From: Methylomonas fluvii
GTDB taxonomy: Bacteria; Pseudomonadota; Gammaproteobacteria; Methylococcales; Methylomonadaceae
Direction: 5' to 3'
DNA: 64,000 nucleotides
Assembly (NCBI RefSeq): GCF_014850975.1
Contig: NZ_JACXST010000002.1
Span: 1,178,001-1,242,000 of the forward strand
Made by a program: the position numbers and the translations under genes. Shown here one piece after another: positions 60,314 to 64,000 of this stretch (positions are counted from its first letter, which is position 1; every line of letters starts with the position of its first letter). The notes beneath the pieces are model-generated. The model saw only the letters and a program-made list of their open reading frames with translations, did not search any database and was not told where the DNA came from.

Positions 60314-61900
60314 TTGTACCAGCAATACTTCAATTTCAGCGAATTGCCTTTCTCGATCTCGCCTGATCCGCATTTCATGTTCATGAGCGAGCGGCATCAG
60401 GAAGGCTTGGCGCATTTGCTGTATGGCATTAATCAGGGCGGAGGGTTTGTCGCTTTGACGGGCGAGGTGGGCACCGGCAAGACCACGCTGTGCCATTGCT
60501 TGCTGCAGCAATTGCCGGACAATGTGGATATTGCCTTAATTTTGAACCCTAAATTAACGGCACAGGAATTACTGGCGACGATCTGCGACGAATTGGGCAT
60601 CAGCCATGCCGATTTCGCGGCGAAACAGCTAATCGACGCCATCAATCAATACCTGCTGGTCGCTTACTCGCAAGGCCGGCGCACGGTGTTGTTGATCGAC
60701 GAAGCGCAGAACCTTAGCTTGGATGTGTTGGAACAAATTCGCCTGCTGACCAATCTGGAAACCAGCAAAGCCAAGCTGTTACAGATCATCTTGGTCGGGC
60801 AGCCGGAACTGAATGCGCTGCTGGGCCGCCAAGATTTGCGCCAACTCAATCAGCGCATCACCGCCCGCTATCATTTGCTCCCTTTGTCATTGGACGAAAC
60901 CCGGGCTTATATCCGCCATCGCTTGCGGGTCTGCAAGGGCAACCATCGCCTGTTCAATCCTGCTGCCATCCGCAAGATTTACCAGTATTCGCAAGGCGTG
61001 CCGCGCTTGATCAACATTCTGTGCGACCGGGCCTTGTTGGGCGCTTACGCCACCAATGCGCGGGAAATTAACCCCGCGATCATTCGTCGGGCGGCGCAGG
61101 AAGTGTTGGGGTCGATAAAAACCAAACGTCGCTGGTATAGCGCAACCGCCGCGATTTTGGCGGTCGGCGCGTGGGCGGGACTGCAGATTTGGTCTCCGCC
61201 GATGCCCGTTGTCGAACCGGCCAAACCGGCTGTTACCCAACCAGCCGTGCTGCCGATACCGGCTATCCCCGTCGCCAAGCCGGTCAGTTTTGCCGATCAG
61301 TTGGATCAGGCCGGCCTCAGCTTTCCCGAAGCGGTGACCGAGTCGCTGAAAACATGGAATCTTTCCATACCCCCAGGCCGAACAGCGGATTGTGCGACGG
61401 TAGCGGCTCTGGGTTTGAATTGCTTATTCGGCAAGGGCAATTGGCAAGAACTGCTGACCTTAAACCGGCCGGCGATTCTGGCTTTTTCCGGCCCGACCGG
61501 AAGCAAACGCTATGTGTTATTGACAGGCATTGACCAGGATTCGGCGATCATCCGTTTGAAGGATACCGTCAACATCCCGCTCGCGGAGCTTTTAACCCTC
61601 TGGGACGGCAATTATTTGCTGCTGTGGCAGCCGCCGCATCCGGGGATCACGGAAATAGCTCCGCCGCAGCAATCCGCAGCAGTGCTTTGGCTGCGTAAAC
61701 AGCTGGGTAAAATCACCGGCAAACCAGCCGGCGACATGACCTCCCAAGTGTTCGATGAAACGCTGAAAGCCGAGTTGCTTGCTTTCCAACACCGGCAACA
61801 TCTAACGCCCGACGGCATAGCCGGCGCCCGCACCCTGATCCATCTGGATAATCAAAGCGGCGGCTCTGCTGCGCCTCATTTGGCAATCACCACTCGCTAG
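60314..61900 (+). CDS. gspA: GspA/ExeA-type AAA ATPase
   Basis: A 528-residue inner-membrane ATPase that helps assemble the type II secretion secretin through peptidoglycan. The N-terminal AAA domain starts YFNFSELPFSISPDP, with Walker A GEVGTGKTT and Walker B VLLIDEAQ. A transmembrane helix lies at about 275-291 (SATAAILAVGAWAGLQI), then a Pro-rich linker, a C39-like region (ADCATVAALGLNCLF) and a peptidoglycan-binding domain at the end (FDETLKAELLAFQHRQHLTPDGIAGARTL). The start codon is TTG with no clear ribosome binding site; family members begin at the same place. gspB follows after 10 bases. Confidence 0.9.
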   Translation: MYQQYFNFSELPFSISPDPHFMFMSERHQEGLAHLLYGINQGGGFVALTGEVGTGKTTLCHCLLQQLPDNVDIALILNPKLTAQELLATICDELGISHADFAAKQLIDAINQYLLVAYSQGRRTVLLIDEAQNLSLDVLEQIRLLTNLETSKAKLLQIILVGQPELNALLGRQDLRQLNQRITARYHLLPLSLDETRAYIRHRLRVCKGNHRLFNPAAIRKIYQYSQGVPRLINILCDRALLGAYATNAREINPAIIRRAAQEVLGSIKTKRRWYSATAAILAVGAWAGLQIWSPPMPVVEPAKPAVTQPAVLPIPAIPVAKPVSFADQLDQAGLSFPEAVTESLKTWNLSIPPGRTADCATVAALGLNCLFGKGNWQELLTLNRPAILAFSGPTGSKRYVLLTGIDQDSAIIRLKDTVNIPLAELLTLWDGNYLLLWQPPHPGITEIAPPQQSAAVLWLRKQLGKITGKPAGDMTSQVFDETLKAELLAFQHRQHLTPDGIAGARTLIHLDNQSGGSAAPHLAITTR

Positions 61901-61910
61901 GCTTGTTGAT

Positions 61911-62714
61911 ATGTCTTACATCTTGAATGCATTGCGCAAATCCGAACGAGAACGCCAAGCCATGCAGCCCGACACGGTGACCAGTCGCATCGCTATCGAG
62001 CAAACGCCGGCACGACATGGCCTGACCAAGATCATCGTTGCGCTGGTCCTGTTGAATTTGGCGATTCTGGTCTATTTTCTGGGCATCGCCCCGCAGACAC
62101 CTGCAGACAAAGCCCAGCCCCTCACCAATATCGCAGAACCCGCGCCACTGCCGGCGAAAACCAACCCGCCGATTCCGGCCAGCAACCCGCCGACACCGGC
62201 TAGGATGTCTCCCGCGCCCAAAATTGAGCCGCCGCGCAACCAAGCGCCGGCAGCTGAAAAACTTGCATCCAATACCAAACAAGCAATAGAACGGGTTAAA
62301 CCGACGGTTGCGCCGCAGCCGCAACCGGTCAAGCCTATGCCAGCGGCAATCGCCGAAACAGCGCCAGCCAGCAAGCCGATTACTGAGCCTGAACCACGCT
62401 CCAGCATCGCTCTACAATCACACGCGGAAGCCGGCGAAGCTGCGGCCAAAAAACCGGAACTCGTCAAAACCCAGCCAGCGCAGAACAACTTGCCCACATT
62501 ACAAGACTTGCCGCCGGAGGTGCGAATATCGTTGCCGAGTCTGCCGATTAATGTGTTTAGCTATTCATCAACACCGGCGGAGCGTTTCGTGATGATAGAC
62601 ATGATCAAATACGTACCCGGCCAAACCATCAAAGACCAGTTGGAACTGAAGGAAATAGCGGAGGACGGGATCATCGTCCGCTATCAGGGCCGGGTGTTCA
62701 AAATCAAACGCTAA
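61911..62714 (+). CDS. gspB: GspB-like secretion assembly protein
   Basis: A 267-residue partner of GspA. The short cytoplasmic start MSYILNALRKSERERQ is the family signature, followed by a transmembrane helix at about 39-59. A long Pro/Ala-rich periplasmic linker (about 65-195) leads to the C-terminal GspB domain (LPPEVRISLPSLPINVFSYSSTPAERFVMIDMIKYVPGQ...VRYQGRVFKIKR). It probably guides secretin placement. No other type II secretion genes are in the window, which is usual for gspAB. Confidence 0.9.
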   Translation: MSYILNALRKSERERQAMQPDTVTSRIAIEQTPARHGLTKIIVALVLLNLAILVYFLGIAPQTPADKAQPLTNIAEPAPLPAKTNPPIPASNPPTPARMSPAPKIEPPRNQAPAAEKLASNTKQAIERVKPTVAPQPQPVKPMPAAIAETAPASKPITEPEPRSSIALQSHAEAGEAAAKKPELVKTQPAQNNLPTLQDLPPEVRISLPSLPINVFSYSSTPAERFVMIDMIKYVPGQTIKDQLELKEIAEDGIIVRYQGRVFKIKR

Positions 62715-62776
62715 TAGCAGTTGGCGGAACGCCTATCGGCTTCCGCCCAGCCCATTGGAATTTGTTGCCGCCAAGC

Positions 62777-64000
62777 TCAAAAACTATATTTGGCTGAAAA
62801 CTGCACCCGCTGTAACACACCATCCCGGCCATCTATCAATTCGCGCGTCGCATAAGTATATTCCACACCAAACATGGCCTGGCTGACCGGGCTCCAGAGC
62901 AAATTGGCATGCACGGACTGCACTTGGCGGCTCAGCACCGTATTCGCGTAACTGGGGTAATCCGCCTGCGCAAAACCATAGGTGACATTCGACCGCCATT
63001 GCTTATCCCACCAATGCTGATAAGACAACATGCCGCCGTAGGCATTGACCAGCTCGATAGCGCCGTGTTGATCGAGCGCCGCGTCGGCGAAGGTGTTATT
63101 GGTAGACACGTAGCGCCCGTCACCTTTGCCGTAATGCGCCATAAAGCGCATATTATCCAAACCGAAGGTACTTATCCGTCCGGCCAAATTAACCCCGCCA
63201 CCCCACTCCGCTTGTCGATAACCGGTCGTGCCATTGGTATAGCGCAACTGTCTGCCGACTGCCGCCAAAGACACATTGCCCCAATCCGGATTTAGGTTAA
63301 GCCTAGCTATCATGTCTGGATAGCGATCGGCGTTGGGCGTCGTGTAATAAGCCGCATCCAGATTGGGATTAGCGCTTTTACTGGAAGAAGTCTCCAGCGC
63401 GGAATCGACCCATAAACGACTGCGCGGCGCCTCCAATGCCACTTGCCACTCCATCGGCGTATCCAGCCAATTAAACGGCTCGCTCCAGCGCACCAAAGGA
63501 TCGCGCAGACTGCTGACAGCGCCAGCAGAGCCACCCACATCCAAAGTATCCGGCAATGCGGATACATTGAGAAAGGTGGTCCAGGTTTGTCCGGCCAGAA
63601 AATGACCAATCGAGCCATAGGCGTGGCGCAAACGCGGCGTGTAAGTGTAGGTTGCCGGATCACCGTAAAAGTCAAACTCGATATAGGTGTTGATGTCGCC
63701 CCAGTCACTAGTCGGCGTAAACGATTTGAACCACAAGCGGCTTTCTTTGCCGTGAAAGGTAATTTGCCCACGTTCACCGGCCGCACCCACCGGGATTTGC
63801 GCCATCGCCAACTGCTGATCGCCCAGCCTGTCCCGCCCGGCGCTGACGCTGTTAAACAAGGTATCCATTTTCACAAATCCGCCCAAACCCACCGACGTGT
63901 CGGTGCCGGGAATTTTAAACGTGCCTTTCACATCGCCAACCGTCACCACCGGTTTCTCTTTGGCTTTATCGCTCACCGAAGCGGAGCCGGTGCCCCCCGT
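62777..64000 (-). CDS. DcaP-like trimeric porin, 5' end cut by the window
   Basis: At least 400 residues of an outer-membrane beta-barrel. The frame stays open to the window edge through GTGSASVSDKAKEKP, so the signal peptide and any N-terminal coiled coil lie outside; a GTG at 63976 is not the true start. The barrel opens KIPGTDTSVGLGGFVKMDTLFN and continues with alternating strands, WFKSFTPTSDWGDINTYIEFDFYG and HAYGSIGHFLAGQTWTTF, ending VQFSAKYSF, with the terminal Phe needed for outer-membrane assembly. This matches the DcaP family, which imports organic acids or similar small molecules. It converges with gspB, leaving 62 bases. Confidence 0.8.
   Translation of the reverse strand, partial: TGGTGSASVSDKAKEKPVVTVGDVKGTFKIPGTDTSVGLGGFVKMDTLFNSVSAGRDRLGDQQLAMAQIPVGAAGERGQITFHGKESRLWFKSFTPTSDWGDINTYIEFDFYGDPATYTYTPRLRHAYGSIGHFLAGQTWTTFLNVSALPDTLDVGGSAGAVSSLRDPLVRWSEPFNWLDTPMEWQVALEAPRSRLWVDSALETSSSKSANPNLDAAYYTTPNADRYPDMIARLNLNPDWGNVSLAAVGRQLRYTNGTTGYRQAEWGGGVNLAGRISTFGLDNMRFMAHYGKGDGRYVSTNNTFADAALDQHGAIELVNAYGGMLSYQHWWDKQWRSNVTYGFAQADYPSYANTVLSRQVQSVHANLLWSPVSQAMFGVEYTYATRELIDGRDGVLQRVQFSAKYSF

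Noticed and set aside
1-64000. CRISPR arrays, rRNA genes, insertion-sequence transposases
   Set aside because: No regularly spaced direct repeats, no rRNA sequence and no transposase ORF were seen on either strand.

Overview
The window looks like chromosome of a gammaproteobacterium, most probably a Methylomonas-like methanotroph. That placement is inference. The gene set slyX, ubiJ, hslVU-DUF971-ubiE and gspAB is gammaproteobacterial. The VPLPA-CTERM surface proteins, RegB/RegA, GH57/GlgX glycogen genes, a hemerythrin domain and many short dispersed palindromic repeats fit methanotrophs. No methane or methanol oxidation gene lies in the window, so the assignment is not proven.

Layout. 1-4670 is the integrase end of an integrative element inserted at the 3' end of a tRNA-Lys gene (DUF932 protein, zinc-ribbon/glycine-zipper protein, AT-rich orphan gene, AlpA-like regulator, tyrosine recombinase); its other end is outside the window. 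4668-7288: tRNA-Lys, regA and regB and a small membrane protein. 7600-9914: a structured leader and two secreted VPLPA-CTERM proteins. 10034-13770: SEC-C/TPR/sulfotransferase, radA and a toxin-antitoxin pair. 14150-16231: a first group of integron-type gene cassettes. 16320-24184: a glycogen cluster (PLD-like protein, CBM21-CBM21-EEP protein, GH57 branching enzyme and DUF4912 protein on the minus strand, glgX on the plus strand). 24245-27194: a three-gene membrane operon with a von Willebrand A protein. 27331-28503: pgk. 28627-29713: a second cassette group. 29747-30453: a repeat-flanked periplasmic protein. 30575-36999: tetR-OMF-MFP-RND efflux operon. 37512-40783: a HypX-hemerythrin fusion and a GlxA-type regulator. 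41091-46257: fecI-fecR-TonB receptor-PepSY uptake operon. 46429-51754: CDF transporter, DacA-type carboxypeptidase, slyX, and a DUF6763/P-loop/metA/deaminase operon. 52405-58287: hslV-hslU-DUF971-ubiE-uma2-ubiJ-ubiB. 58330-59342: a third cassette group. 59397-60175: a long inverted repeat. 60314-62714: gspA-gspB. 62777-64000: a DcaP-like porin cut by the window edge.

Main discoveries. (1) Integron-type cassettes sit at three separate places with no integrase gene nearby. Each group is preceded by a related leader ending in a GTTAGSC core. In two of them the leader encodes a conserved 20-codon ORF with its own ribosome binding site, ending just before the insertion core, which recalls the short ORF inside attI1 of class 1 integrons. 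The cassette ends are self-complementary as the cassette model predicts. (2) HypX, the aerobic CO-ligand maker for [NiFe]-hydrogenase, is fused to a complete hemerythrin domain. (3) An EEP-fold hydrolase carries two CBM21-like glycogen-binding domains and lies in a glycogen operon with a PLD-like protein, which suggests phosphoester chemistry on or near glycogen. (4) RegB has a Met/His-rich external loop, and both VPLPA-CTERM proteins would start with histidine after signal cleavage. Both are possible links to copper, but unproven.
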